A stretch of DNA of 64,000 bases from Rhodoferax sp. OV413 (GCF_900104385.1 NZ_FNJA01000008.1:62001-126000), one strand, 5' to 3'. Shown: positions 43,447-53,192, numbered from the stretch's first letter. Made by a program: numbers and translations. Notes: generated by a model not told the origin, from the letters alone.

Positions 43447-44211
43447 CTACCAGCAGACGAAGCCGCCGTCCACGATCAGGTCCACGCCGGTACAGAACGA
43501 GGCCGCCTTGCTGGCCAGGAACACGGCAGGGCCGACCATTTCGTCCACCGTCGCCATGCGGCCCAGGGGCGTGTCGCGCTCAAAAATCTTGCACTGCTCG
43601 GCCACTTCGGGGCGGGCATTCATGGGTGTCATGGTGTAGCCGGGGCTGATGCTGTTGACGCGCAAGCCACGGTCGCTCCACTCCATCGCCAGGCTCTTGC
43701 TCAAATGGATAACGGCCGCCTTCGAGCTGTTGTAGTGCGCCTGCAGCAGCCCCCGATTCACGATACTGCCCGACATGGAAGCGATATTGACGATGCTGCC
43801 GCGGCGGCGCGGCAGCATTACGCGGGCCTGGGCCTGGCAGGACAGAAACACGCCCTCCACGTTGATCTGCATCATGCGCTGCCACTGCTCTATCGGCATA
43901 TCCTCGGCCGCTGTAGCGTTGGCAATACCGGCACAGTTGACCGCCACCGTCAGCGCGCCCAGATCCTTCTCGGTAGCGGCGACGGCTGCCTGCACATCTT
44001 CGACCCGCGTGACATTGCCTTCCAGCGCTAGCGCACGCCGACCCAAAGCTTGGATGCGCGCCACGGTCGCGGACAGGCCAGCGCTGCCCGCCAAATCCAG
44101 GCAGGCCACATCCGCCCCCGCCTCGGCCAGACCCACCGCGATACGCTGGCCAATGCCGCTCCCCGCTCCCGTAACAAAAGCCACGTCGCCGCGCAATTCA
44201 AACAAGTCCAT
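43447..44211 (-). CDS. SDR oxidoreductase (polyol dehydrogenase-like), proximal
   Basis: The product is 254 residues with VAFVTGAGSGIGQ, Asp at the end of the second strand (CLDLAG; NAD preference expected), NCAG, Ser in IASMSGS, YNSSK and a C-terminal DLIVDGGFVCW. It resembles D-arabinitol/xylitol/sorbitol-type SDRs, but the substrate is not assignable. It follows the SorC regulator in the same operon. Confidence 0.82.
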   Translation of the reverse strand: MDLFELRGDVAFVTGAGSGIGQRIAVGLAEAGADVACLDLAGSAGLSATVARIQALGRRALALEGNVTRVEDVQAAVAATEKDLGALTVAVNCAGIANATAAEDMPIEQWQRMMQINVEGVFLSCQAQARVMLPRRRGSIVNIASMSGSIVNRGLLQAHYNSSKAAVIHLSKSLAMEWSDRGLRVNSISPGYTMTPMNARPEVAEQCKIFERDTPLGRMATVDEMVGPAVFLASKAASFCTGVDLIVDGGFVCW

Positions 44212-44253
44212 AAATGCTCCTGTGCAATGCTGCCGGCCCCGTGGTCGGCAGGG

Positions 44254-45234
44254 TTAAGGTCGATCCAGCAGTTGCTGGGCCGTGTGTAAATCTGTAATCA
44301 AAGTGGTCAGCCAGCCGCCGCGCAGGGCTGCCCGGATGGCCTCGAATTTGCGCGCGCCACCGGCCACACCGATGCGGCGTCGCGTTCGGCGGATCTGCTC
44401 TATGCCAATGCCCAGTACGCGCTCGCCAAACGGCGTGGTCACGTGCTTGCCATCGGCATCAAAAAACTGCATGCAGACATCGCCCACGGCGCCAGCATCG
44501 CGCAGATCGGCCAAGTCTTGCTCGGTAAATACATTGCCGCTCTCACGCAACATGCGCGACGGCGGAATCGCGCCTATGCCCAGCAACAGGGCCGACAAAT
44601 CGTCGAAGCGCTCCAGGGCCTGGCGGCAGGTCGGGTCGGTCAACATGGCGTTTTTGGCTTCCACGGTGCTGACGACGCCGGGCGCATTCATGAAGATGGC
44701 TTCGGCCTTGGACAACTGTGCCAGCCGCTCGGTCAATCGGGTGGCAAACACCTGCGCCCCGGCAAAACCCACACCGCCCAGCACCTGCACGATGCTGCGC
44801 GTATGGCCAGGACTCGCGGGCCGCATCACGTTGACGGCCGCCAGAAGACTGGAACTCCAGGACGACACGCCGATGGCACCAAAGGTTGGCACCATCAGCT
44901 CCAGATAACGGGCCGTAGGGCCGGCCAGCGCCAGGTTGGTCCGCTCGTCATCCAGCACATCGGCCTCCTCGGCCTCGACCACGATGACTTCGTCCAGCCC
45001 GTAGTGCGTTTCCAGCCGCTCTTCCAGATCGGCATGCACGCCCTCGGGCACATGAACCGTGATGCGCACAATGCCTAGCTCCTCGGCCTGCTTGAGCAGA
45101 CGCGACACCCGTGTCTGCGACAGGCCAAGCTGCTCTGCGATGCGCGGCTGCCCGATGCCGCGTTGGTAGTACATGCTAGCGATCCGGGTGATGAGACGCT
45201 GCAGGTCGTGGGAGCCATATTGATGTTTTGCCAT
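44254..45234 (-). CDS. SorC/DeoR-type sugar-binding transcriptional regulator
   Basis: The product is 326 residues from ATG 45234. The N-terminal HTH is QPRIAEQLGLSQTRVSRLLKQAEELGIVRI. The C-terminal domain (about 65-326) has the sugar-phosphate-binding layout (FGAIGVSSWSSSL, GGVGFAGAQVFATRL, GIGIEQIRRTRRRIGVAGG). Such regulators respond to phosphorylated intermediates, here probably the kinase product. It is encoded inside the operon between the importer ATPase and the SDRs. Confidence 0.9.
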   Translation of the reverse strand: MAKHQYGSHDLQRLITRIASMYYQRGIGQPRIAEQLGLSQTRVSRLLKQAEELGIVRITVHVPEGVHADLEERLETHYGLDEVIVVEAEEADVLDDERTNLALAGPTARYLELMVPTFGAIGVSSWSSSLLAAVNVMRPASPGHTRSIVQVLGGVGFAGAQVFATRLTERLAQLSKAEAIFMNAPGVVSTVEAKNAMLTDPTCRQALERFDDLSALLLGIGAIPPSRMLRESGNVFTEQDLADLRDAGAVGDVCMQFFDADGKHVTTPFGERVLGIGIEQIRRTRRRIGVAGGARKFEAIRAALRGGWLTTLITDLHTAQQLLDRP

Positions 45235-45257
45235 GGCGCGGATTATCACTATGCCCC

Positions 45258-46784
45258 TCAGGACACTGCCAGCTCCATTACCCGTGACGGCGTTGCCTCG
45301 GCACGGCTCAGCACCCCTTGGTTCTCGCCGCGCGCCAGCACCACCACACGGTGCGCCAACCCCAGCACCTCGTCCAAGTCGGAACTCACCACCACCACAG
45401 CCATGCCGGCCCGTGCCAGCTCGGCAATCACCTCGTAGATGGCAGCACGCGCGCCTACATCGATACCGCGCGTGGGCTCGTCCAGGATGATGATCTTGGG
45501 GTCGTGTGCCACCCACTTGGCGATTACCACCTTTTGCTGGTTGCCGCCCGACATGCTGCTGGCCGGCAACTGCGGCTGGCCCTTCACGCCCAGGCGCTGG
45601 ATCAGCTTGCGCGCGAACTCTGCGGTGCGTGCGGGTTGCAACCAACCGCTTGGCGCCACCCGGTCCAGGTTGTTGTACAGCAGGTTGTCCTCTATGCTGT
45701 GGGGCAGCACCAGGCCTAGCGCCTTGCGGTCATCGGGCACCAACACCAGGTGGGCACGGATGGCGTCCATGGGGCTGCGCATCACGATGGGCTTGCCGTC
45801 TATCTCAATGCTGCCCTGGGCGATGGGGTCTATACCCACCACGGCCCGCATCAGCTCGGTGCGGCCCGCACCCACGATGCCGGCAAAACCCAGCACCTCA
45901 CCGGCACGCACTTCAAACGATATGTTCTTGAACCGGCCATTCGGCGCGTGCAGATTGCGCACCGCCAAGGCCACCGGCGCATCCGGGCCTGGTGCCGGGA
46001 TGGAAGGAAACAGGCGGTCCACACTGCGCCCCACCATATCGCGAACCAGCTGCGCCGTGGGTACCTGGGCCGTGGCATGGGTGGCGACCTGGGCGCCATC
46101 GCGCAACACCAGAATGCGGTCTGCAATGCGCGCAATCTCGGCCAGGCGGTGGCTGACATAAATGAAGGACACGCCCTCCGCCTTCAGCCGGTGGATCTGC
46201 TCGAACAGGCGGTCGGTTTCCTTGTCGCCCAGCGCGGCAGTGGGCTCGTCCAGTATCAGCAACCTGGCGTTTAGGGTCAGCGCCTTGGCAATCTCTACTT
46301 GCTGCTGCGCGGCCACGCTCAGCGTGCCGACTTTCTGGGTGGCGGGCACGTCCAGCCCCAGGCGCTGCAACTGGACCTGGGCGCGCTGGACCATGCCCTC
46401 ACGGTCGATGCGCCCGCCCTTCATGGGCAGGCGGCCAACAAAAATATTCTCTGCAATCGTCAGCTCGGGCAGCAGGCGCATTTCCTGGTGGATCAGGCCG
46501 ATGCCCACATGCAACGCATCCACCGGCGCCTGCGGCGCATAGACCTGGCCTTGCCAAAACATGCTGCCGCCCGCATCCGGCTGCACCACCCCGGCAATCA
46601 CCGAAGACAGCGTGGACTTGCCCGCGCCGTTCTCACCCAACAAGGCCAGCAACTCGCCGGGCCGCACCTGCAGATTCACCCCGCGCAGCACGGTGGTCGG
46701 GCCATAGGTTTTGCCGATGTTGCGCAGGACCAGGCCGGTAGAGGTATCGACAGAGGTGTCTGCTGAAGAAGCAAGGGGGCTCAT
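45258..46784 (-). CDS. RbsA-type sugar ABC importer ATPase (two domains)
   Basis: The product is 508 residues from ATG 46784. The first cassette has GENGAGKST, a degenerate signature LSVAAQQQV, and LLILDEPTAAL. The second has a degenerate P-loop (GIVGAGRTE), SGGNQQKVVIAKW and IIILDEPTRGIDVG, as in RbsA/XylG/MglA. It energises the carbohydrate importer together with the permease and binding protein upstream. Confidence 0.93.
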   Translation of the reverse strand: MSPLASSADTSVDTSTGLVLRNIGKTYGPTTVLRGVNLQVRPGELLALLGENGAGKSTLSSVIAGVVQPDAGGSMFWQGQVYAPQAPVDALHVGIGLIHQEMRLLPELTIAENIFVGRLPMKGGRIDREGMVQRAQVQLQRLGLDVPATQKVGTLSVAAQQQVEIAKALTLNARLLILDEPTAALGDKETDRLFEQIHRLKAEGVSFIYVSHRLAEIARIADRILVLRDGAQVATHATAQVPTAQLVRDMVGRSVDRLFPSIPAPGPDAPVALAVRNLHAPNGRFKNISFEVRAGEVLGFAGIVGAGRTELMRAVVGIDPIAQGSIEIDGKPIVMRSPMDAIRAHLVLVPDDRKALGLVLPHSIEDNLLYNNLDRVAPSGWLQPARTAEFARKLIQRLGVKGQPQLPASSMSGGNQQKVVIAKWVAHDPKIIILDEPTRGIDVGARAAIYEVIAELARAGMAVVVVSSDLDEVLGLAHRVVVLARGENQGVLSRAEATPSRVMELAVS

Positions 46785-46860
46785 GAATGTGCCAGGGGAA
46801 ATAAATACACAGTGGGCACCAGGCCCCGCCCAAGGGCGAGGACCTGGCGCGCCCGCCAAA

Positions 46861-47790
46861 TTAAGGATGGGCCTTCAGGAACTCTTCCACATTGGCTTGG
46901 GTGGTGACCTTGGCGTCCGTAGGTTGGTCCTTAGGCACGGCCTTGCCTGCGATCAGGCTGGTGGCAGCATCCACCGCCATGCGGCCCATATTGAAGGTCT
47001 GCTGCGTGGCCGTGGCATCCAGCGAGCCGCTTTGCACGGCCTTCAGGCCACCCACGTCGCCGTCAAAGCCCACGACCCAGATCTTCTGTGGCAGCTTGGC
47101 CAGCTTGACCGCCTGCGATGCGCCCAAAGCAATGCCGTCGGCCTGGCCCAGGATGACGTTGATGGATGGGTCGCGCTGCAGCATGTCCTGGGCGATCTTG
47201 GCGCCTTCATCGGCCGACCAGCGCTCGGTCCATTGCTCTTGCTTGACCTTCAGGCCGCATTTGTCCAGGCCCAGCTTGAAACCCTTGGTGCGGTCCACCT
47301 CGGGCGTGGTGCCGCGCTGGCCGTGGATCATCACCACGGTACCCTTGCCACCGGTCTTGTCGCACACCAACTCGCCCAAGGCCTTGGTGGCAGCGACCGA
47401 TTGGCCATAGATAAAGGTATCGCCGGGCGCACCTTCGGCATTGCGGTCGACGTTGATGACGGGGATGCCGGCAGCGCGCGCGGCCTTCACCGGCACGGTG
47501 GCAGCGGTGGCACCGGCGGGGATATAGATCAGTGCGTCGATCTTTTGCGTGATCAAATCCTGGATCTGGTTCACCTGGGTCGTGGCGTCGCCCTTGGCAT
47601 CCACGGTGATGACCTTGTAACCCTTTTCCTTGCCGTAGGTTTCTACAGACTGCTTGATCATGTTGAAGAACTCGGCCTGCAGGTTGGCCACGGCCAAGCC
47701 GATCTTCTTTTCTTGCGCGAAAGCGGCGTTCGATGCGACGAGAGATGCGGCCACACCGGCGGCGATGGCGATTTGCTTGAACTTAAACAT
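46861..47790 (-). CDS. RbsB-type periplasmic sugar-binding protein
   Basis: The product is 309 residues with signal peptide MFKFKQIAIAAGVAASLVAS cleaved after NAAFA. The mature protein has the family-2 fold: KKIGLAVANLQAEFFNMIKQ, GVDAL-like ITQKIDALIYIPAG, and GFDGDVGGLKAVQSGSLDAT near the C-terminus. It binds the pentose, hexose or polyol substrate. Upstream spacing of 128 bases from the permease suggests extra regulation or processing between them. Confidence 0.92.
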   Translation of the reverse strand: MFKFKQIAIAAGVAASLVASNAAFAQEKKIGLAVANLQAEFFNMIKQSVETYGKEKGYKVITVDAKGDATTQVNQIQDLITQKIDALIYIPAGATAATVPVKAARAAGIPVINVDRNAEGAPGDTFIYGQSVAATKALGELVCDKTGGKGTVVMIHGQRGTTPEVDRTKGFKLGLDKCGLKVKQEQWTERWSADEGAKIAQDMLQRDPSINVILGQADGIALGASQAVKLAKLPQKIWVVGFDGDVGGLKAVQSGSLDATATQQTFNMGRMAVDAATSLIAGKAVPKDQPTDAKVTTQANVEEFLKAHP

Positions 47791-47918
47791 GTTTGCTCCT
47801 AAATGATGTATTTGTAGTTACGGTCGGTTCCATCACGGCGCCACCGGACCAGAGGGCGTCGGCTCAAGGGTTGAAAGGTGGTTGAATGGCGTGGGCGGTG
47901 GTCCTCCTCTGTGCGGCT

Positions 47919-48926
47919 CTAGCCAATGCGGCGTTTGTTGGAATCCACCGCCACCGCCAGGACAATCACCCCGCCGATGACCACTTGCTGCACGAAGGGC
48001 GATACGCCCAGCAGGTTCAGACCGTTGCGCAGCACACCGATGGTCAGCACGCCCATCAGCGTGCCCCAGATGGTGCCCACGCCGCCGGACAAACTGGCGC
48101 CGCCAATCACCACGGCCGCAATCGTGTCCAGCTCATAACCCAGGCCGCCGCTGGGCTGCGACGAATCCAGCCGCGTAGACATCACCGCGCCGGCCAAGCC
48201 GGCCAGCAGGCCGCACACGGTGTAGACCGCCAGCGTTACCTTGCGCACCGGAATGCCGGCCAGCCGCGCCACCTCGGCACTGCCGCCAATCGCATACAAA
48301 GAGCGCCCGGCGGCGCGGTACTTCATGAAGACAGCAGCAGCAATCGTCAGCACGATGAAGAGCGCCACCGTGATCGACAAAAAGCCGAAGTAGCGGTTGA
48401 TCGACATAGCCGAGAACCAATCCGGGTAGCCCACGATCTGCGAGCCGTCGGTCACCATATTTGCTAAGCCACGGCAGATCGACATGGTGGCCAGCGTGGC
48501 GATGAAGGCCGGCAGGCGCGCATGCGTGATCAGCAGGCCCGAACCAAGTCCACAAATCGCGCCCATGCCCAGCGCCGCCAGGATGGCCAGCGGCATGGGT
48601 ATGCCCACCACGTTCGACAGCCAGCCCATCACCATCATCGACAAGGCCAGCACCGAGCCCACCGACAGATCGATGCCGCCGATCACGATCACCGCCGTCA
48701 TGCCCAGCGCCATGATGCCCAGCACCGTCAGCTGGTCCAGCACATTCAGCAAGTTGCGGAATGAAAAGAAGGTGTCCGTCGCCAGCGACAGCGCCACACA
48801 CAGCACCAGCAGGCTCAGCTCGGGGCCGTGGTCCACCAGCGTGCGCGCCCAATGGGTGCGGTGCTGGTGTACAGCGGTCGGGCGGGCCTTGTCAGGGTGG
48901 GCCGGGTTAGAAAGATCAATAGCCAA
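47919..48926 (-). CDS. RbsC-type sugar ABC importer permease
   Basis: The product is 335 residues of very hydrophobic sequence with eight to ten membrane helices. Conserved BPD-transp-2 segments: GIDLSVGSVLALSMM, TLATMSICRGLANM, GGSAEVARLAGIPVRKV (ATPase contact), and IGGASLSGGVGTIWGTLMG. It forms the channel homodimer of the importer. Confidence 0.93.
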   Translation of the reverse strand: MAIDLSNPAHPDKARPTAVHQHRTHWARTLVDHGPELSLLVLCVALSLATDTFFSFRNLLNVLDQLTVLGIMALGMTAVIVIGGIDLSVGSVLALSMMVMGWLSNVVGIPMPLAILAALGMGAICGLGSGLLITHARLPAFIATLATMSICRGLANMVTDGSQIVGYPDWFSAMSINRYFGFLSITVALFIVLTIAAAVFMKYRAAGRSLYAIGGSAEVARLAGIPVRKVTLAVYTVCGLLAGLAGAVMSTRLDSSQPSGGLGYELDTIAAVVIGGASLSGGVGTIWGTLMGVLTIGVLRNGLNLLGVSPFVQQVVIGGVIVLAVAVDSNKRRIG

Positions 48927-48965
48927 GATGCCTCCGGAAAATGCGTGAAATAGAGAAACCTGGGC

Positions 48966-50435
48966 TCAGCCGCGCAGCCGCGCACGTGCCACAGCATGCG
49001 ACCAGTTGTGCCGGCTGGCCACCACCTCGGCCGGGGCCAGGGTGGACTGCACATCGTTTTGCGCGCGGGCCAGGGCCTTCAAGCCCGCCCAGTCCCACAT
49101 ACCCGCCTGCAGCCCGGCAAGATGCGCCACGCCCAGGGCCGACAGTTCGGGGTCGGCGCACTGCACCACCGGGCGGGCGATATAGCCGGCCAGCATGTCC
49201 AGCAGACGCGGATTACGCGAGGGGCCACCGTCCAGATACAGCTTGCGCATGCCGGGCACGCTCTGGTCCATGGCGTCGATCACATCGGCCACCTGGTGCG
49301 CGATCGATTCCAACCCGGCTGCCAGCAGCGCGGACTTGCCCGCGCTCAGCGTCAGCCCACTGACCAAACCCACGGCCTGCGTATCCCACCAGGGCGCTCC
49401 CAGGCCGTTGAAGCCGGGCACCAGACAGACACCATTGCTGTCGCTGCGGCTGGCCAGCTCGACTGCGTCGTCCAGTGGCATTTCGAACAGATCGGCCAGC
49501 CAGCGCAAGGTGGCACCGGCTGCACGGATATTGCCCTCCAGCGCCTGCACCGGGCCCTGGCCTGCGTCCCAGGCAATCGTCAGGCACATGCCCGGGTGGT
49601 GTGCAGCGCCGCTGGGCGCCAGCGCCATCACGGACGAGCCGGTGCCCAGCGTGGCCTTGACCTGGCCTGGCTCGAAGCCGCCATGGGCGAACAGCGCCGA
49701 GTGCGAGTCGGCCATGACCGACAACACCGGCACGCCTTCGAGCGCAGGATGCAGTTTGTCCGCGGTGGCGAACGCGCCGCGAGACGCATGGACCCGCGGC
49801 AACAGCTGGCGCGGAATGCCGAACAACGCCAGTAAATCCGCATCCCAGTCGCCGGTATGCACGTTCAACAGCTGGGTGCGCGAGGCATTGCCTACCTCGG
49901 TCACAAAGTCTGCGCCCAAGCGGCCCAGCAGATACGCGTCCACCGTGCCAGCGCACCAATTGCCCGAGCGGGCCTGCTCACGCTGCGGATCAAACTCGTC
50001 CAGCAACCAGGCCAGCTTGAGTGCGGAAAACATCGGGTCTAGCGGCAGGCCGGAGCGTTCGCGCACCATTTTTTCGACAACATCTGTGTTCAAACGGTCG
50101 CGCAGTGACACCGTGCGTTGGTCCTGCCAGCTGAGCAATGGTGTCACGGCCCGGCCATCGCTGCGCTGCCACACCAGGGCCGACTCGCGCTGCGTGCTGA
50201 TGCCCACGCCGGCCACCTGCACGCCGGGAACGCCGGAAACTTGGGCCATGCAGGCCTGCACCGCTTGCAGCACGCTCTGCCAGATTTCCTCGGCGTCCTG
50301 CTCCACCCAGCCGGGCAGAGGCAGGTATTCCGACAAGGGCGCGGTCGCCTTCGCCACCATGCGGCCGGCGGCATCCACCAAGATGCATTTGGTGGCGCTG
50401 GTGCCCTGGTCGATCGCCAAAATATGCGCAGCCAT
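48966..50435 (-). CDS. FGGY-family carbohydrate kinase
   Basis: The product is 489 residues: N-terminal ILAIDQGTSATKCILVD (phosphate loop), GWVEQDAEEIWQSV, GISTQRESALVWQ, SWQDQRT, and C-terminal LYLDGGPSRNPRLLDMLAGY with SALGVAHLAGLQAG. It is related to glycerol kinase and xylulokinase. In this operon it most likely phosphorylates the ketose produced by an SDR, before cleavage by the split transketolase. The exact sugar is not assignable; apulose kinase-like is one possibility. Confidence 0.87.
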   Translation of the reverse strand: MAAHILAIDQGTSATKCILVDAAGRMVAKATAPLSEYLPLPGWVEQDAEEIWQSVLQAVQACMAQVSGVPGVQVAGVGISTQRESALVWQRSDGRAVTPLLSWQDQRTVSLRDRLNTDVVEKMVRERSGLPLDPMFSALKLAWLLDEFDPQREQARSGNWCAGTVDAYLLGRLGADFVTEVGNASRTQLLNVHTGDWDADLLALFGIPRQLLPRVHASRGAFATADKLHPALEGVPVLSVMADSHSALFAHGGFEPGQVKATLGTGSSVMALAPSGAAHHPGMCLTIAWDAGQGPVQALEGNIRAAGATLRWLADLFEMPLDDAVELASRSDSNGVCLVPGFNGLGAPWWDTQAVGLVSGLTLSAGKSALLAAGLESIAHQVADVIDAMDQSVPGMRKLYLDGGPSRNPRLLDMLAGYIARPVVQCADPELSALGVAHLAGLQAGMWDWAGLKALARAQNDVQSTLAPAEVVASRHNWSHAVARARLRG

Positions 50436-50438
50436 GGG

Positions 50439-51401
50439 TCAGCCTTTGCGTGCAGCCAGCAAAGCCCGGGCTTGCGTGGCAATGCCCTCGGCGGTCAAAC
50501 CAAAATGCTCCAGCAAGAAGCTGGCGCTGCCTGTAGGCGCAAAGCCCGGCACACCCATGATGCGCACCGGCACCGGGTGGTTCTGCACCACCAGCTCGGC
50601 CACAGCGCCACCCAGGCCGCCATGCACAATGCCCTCTTCCACCGTGACGATGGCGCCGGTTTCGCGGGCCGCGCGCAGCACGGCATCGTGGTCCAGCGGC
50701 TTGACCGACGACGCGTTGATCACCCGCGCAGCAATGCCTTCGCGGCCCAGCTGCTGCGCGGCTTCCAGTGCGCGGGACACCATGGTGCCGATGGCGATCA
50801 GAGTCACGTCCTTGCCTTCATGCAAGGTGGCAGACTTGCCCAGGACAAAGTCCTGCCCGTCCGGCATCACCGCCGGCACCTTGTAGCGGCCGATGCGGAA
50901 GAAGGCCGGGCGGGGCGAAGCCACAAACCAGCGCAGAGCCGCACGGGTTTCCGCCGGGTCGGCCGGCACGATCACAGGAAGGTCACCGATGGCACGTATC
51001 CAGGCCAGATCTTCGATGGAGTGATGGGTAGGACCCAACTCTCCATAGGCCATGCCCGGGCTCATGCCGCACAAGGCCACCGGGAAGTTGCTGTACGCCA
51101 CGTCGGCCTTGATCTGCTCCAGCGCGCGGCCGGTCAGAAAGGGAGAGGCCGCGCACACAAAGGGCAGAAAGCCGCCATTCGCCAGACCTGCGGCCACACC
51201 CACCATGTTTTGCTCGGCAATGCCGACGTTGACCAGGCGGTCCGGAAACTCCTTCTTGAAAGCCCCCAGGTTGCTGGAGCCCACCGAGTCGTTGCACACG
51301 GCAACGATGCGCTTGTCCACCCGCGCCATGGCCGTCAGTTCGTCGGCGAAAGCCACGCGGCAATCGAATGTGCCGGCGACGCTGTTGTCTTCTTTACTCA
51401 T
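50439..51401 (-). CDS. Transketolase, C-terminal subunit
   Basis: The product is 320 residues containing the pyrimidine-binding domain (RIVAVCNDSVGSSN, VNVGIAEQNMVGVAAGLANG with catalytic Glu) and the C-terminal domain (VTLIAIGTMVSRALEAAQQL). It overlaps the N-terminal subunit gene by four bases, so the heterodimer is made in equal amounts. Split transketolases serve specialised sugar pathways, for example apulose-4-phosphate transketolase. Confidence 0.9.
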   Translation of the reverse strand: MSKEDNSVAGTFDCRVAFADELTAMARVDKRIVAVCNDSVGSSNLGAFKKEFPDRLVNVGIAEQNMVGVAAGLANGGFLPFVCAASPFLTGRALEQIKADVAYSNFPVALCGMSPGMAYGELGPTHHSIEDLAWIRAIGDLPVIVPADPAETRAALRWFVASPRPAFFRIGRYKVPAVMPDGQDFVLGKSATLHEGKDVTLIAIGTMVSRALEAAQQLGREGIAARVINASSVKPLDHDAVLRAARETGAIVTVEEGIVHGGLGGAVAELVVQNHPVPVRIMGVPGFAPTGSASFLLEHFGLTAEGIATQARALLAARKG

Positions 51402-52312
51402 TGATCCAACTCCTGCAAGGCTGCTTCATATTGCGCTGCGCTGGGCACTTTATGGTGCCATTCCACGCCGTTCTCCATGAAGGAGACACCCTTGCCCTTG
51501 ATGGTGTTGGCGATGACGAAACGCGGTTGTCCGGGGTGCGGCGCGGTCAGGGCGGCCAGCAGCTCGGCATGGTTATGGCCGTCTACCGTCACCACGTCCC
51601 AGCCAAAGGCGCGCCATTTGTCGGCCAGCGGCTCCAGCTCGTTGGTGTCGGCCGTGGTCGCGCCCTGCTGCAGGCGGTTGCGGTCCACCACGGCGGTGAG
51701 CGACCCCAGGCGGCGGTGGGCGGCGCACATGGCGGCTTCCCAGTTGCTGCCCTCTTGCAGCTCGCCGTCGCCCAATATGACGTAGGTGCGCCAGTCCTGC
51801 TTGGCGATTTGCGCGGCCGAGGCGCAGCCCACCGCCACCGGCAGACCGTGGCCCAGCGGACCGGTATTGGTTTCGACACCAGGTATTTTTTGCCGGTTCG
51901 GGTGGCCGTTCAGCGGCGACAGATTGGCCATGAAATGCTGCAAGCGGTCGGACGAGAAGAAGCCGCAGGCCGCCAGCGTGGAATACAAGGCCGCCGCGCA
52001 GTGGCCCTTGCTCAGGATGAAACGGTCGCGCTCGGCCCACTGGGGCTGGGTCGGGTTGATGCGCAGCACAGCCTCGAACAGGGTGGTCAGCACATCGGTC
52101 ACCGAGAAGTCACCACCGATATGGCCCAGGCCGGCGCGATGGATCATGTGCAGTATCTGGCGGCGCGTGGCCCGGCTGGCCTCGGCCAGCAAAAGTGCCT
52201 GCTGCGCAGGGGCGGCTGCCGCAAAGCGCGCACGCCGAGTCTGCCAAGCCTCAAGAGAAGAATGGTCTACGACAAGCGCTTGCGCCGGACCTTGGTTTGA
52301 CTGTTCTTGCAT
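51398..52312 (-). CDS. Transketolase, N-terminal (TPP-binding) subunit
   Basis: The product is 304 residues. The TPP motif is VILGDGELQEGSNWEAAM ending in DRNRLQ, with GHIGGDFS, LSKGHCAAALYST and TGPLGHGLPVAVG. It is the first gene of the nine-gene operon. No clear ribosome site precedes ATG 52312, and an ATTCATGTGTGAAT palindrome lies right upstream, so translation may be leaderless or the start slightly internal. Confidence 0.9.
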   Translation of the reverse strand: MQEQSNQGPAQALVVDHSSLEAWQTRRARFAAAAPAQQALLLAEASRATRRQILHMIHRAGLGHIGGDFSVTDVLTTLFEAVLRINPTQPQWAERDRFILSKGHCAAALYSTLAACGFFSSDRLQHFMANLSPLNGHPNRQKIPGVETNTGPLGHGLPVAVGCASAAQIAKQDWRTYVILGDGELQEGSNWEAAMCAAHRRLGSLTAVVDRNRLQQGATTADTNELEPLADKWRAFGWDVVTVDGHNHAELLAALTAPHPGQPRFVIANTIKGKGVSFMENGVEWHHKVPSAAQYEAALQELDQ

Positions 52313-52316
52313 ATTT

Positions 52317-52330
52317 ATTCATGTGTGAAT
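52317..52330. promoter_or_regulatory. Candidate operator of the polyol operon
   Basis: ATTCATGTGTGAAT: 5-bp arms ATTCA / TGAAT, immediately upstream of the first operon gene in an AT-rich stretch. It is a possible SorC-type binding site. Only one copy was seen. Confidence 0.3.
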
Positions 52331-52475
52331 TTATAGTTTTAATTGTAGAAAGGATTTGAAACCCAGGTATCAGGGTTTTCACCGGGATGCCGCCAGATCG
52401 CCAAAATCCAGCGCCCAAACCAGGCATATACGGCGCTACAGTGGCAGCTCTGCAGGCTTGCACTTCCACTCAAAT

Positions 52476-52530
52476 GCTATGCAATCTGTAGCTATCTGCG
52501 CAGGTAATATATGCGCTAGAAGCCTATTTA
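52476..52530. repeat. Intergenic repeat, Comamonadaceae-type
   Basis: GCTATGCAATCTGTAGCTAT, then CTGCGCAGGTAATATATGCGC, TAGAAGCCTATTTAG. It is the same word order as at 53193 and 62320. The inner words TGCGCA and TGCGC can pair. It lies just upstream of the LysE-type gene and forms most of the gap. Confidence 0.65.
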
Positions 52531-52554
52531 GCCCACAACATGAAAGGTCTAGCA

Positions 52555-53184
52555 ATGGATACGCTCACCACCCTGGCCAGCATCCTGGCCGTGCTGTTCA
52601 TAGGCGTGATCAGCCCTGGCCCAAGCTTCGTATTGGTGGCGCGCACCGCCATCGGCCATTCACGCGCGGCCGGTGTGGCTTCGGCGCTGGGCATGGCGGC
52701 CGGGGCCTGTGTGCTGTGTATCGTTGCCCTGCTCGGGCTGCACGCCGTGCTGCAGCAGGTGCCACTGGCTTACTGGGGCTTGAAGCTGGCCGGTGGCATG
52801 TATTTGCTGTACCTGGCTTACAAGATCTGGCAAGGCGCCAAGACGCCGCTGGTGTTGGCCGATGGCGGGCCGCCCGATGCCGCGGGCTGGCTGCGGCACT
52901 TTCTGGTCGGCACTGGCACCATGGTCAGCAACCCCAAGGCGGCGGTGGTTTACGGCGTGATCTTCGCCGCCCTGCTGCCGGCGACGCCCTCTGCCGCGCT
53001 GAACCTGGCGCTGCCGCCCAGCGTGTTCGTGCTGGAGGGCTGCTGGTATCTGCTGGTGGCCCTGACCCTGTCGTCGGCACGGCCACGGCAAACCTATCTG
53101 CAAGCCAAGACCGCCATCGACCGGGTGACCGGCGCGGTGCTGGGCCTGTTGGGTATCAAGCTGCTGCTGTCTTCGTCACGCTGA
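52555..53184 (+). CDS. LysE/RhtB-type amino acid exporter
   Basis: The product is 209 residues from ATG 52555 (AAAGG seven bases upstream; ATG 52540 is weaker). Six membrane helices; family signature VISPGPSFVLVARTAIGHSR near the N-terminus, and GTGTMVSNPKAAVVYGVIF in the middle. It exports amino acids or related metabolites. It stands alone between two repeat copies. Confidence 0.87.
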   Translation: MDTLTTLASILAVLFIGVISPGPSFVLVARTAIGHSRAAGVASALGMAAGACVLCIVALLGLHAVLQQVPLAYWGLKLAGGMYLLYLAYKIWQGAKTPLVLADGGPPDAAGWLRHFLVGTGTMVSNPKAAVVYGVIFAALLPATPSAALNLALPPSVFVLEGCWYLLVALTLSSARPRQTYLQAKTAIDRVTGAVLGLLGIKLLLSSSR

Positions 53185-53192
53185 GGCGTGGT

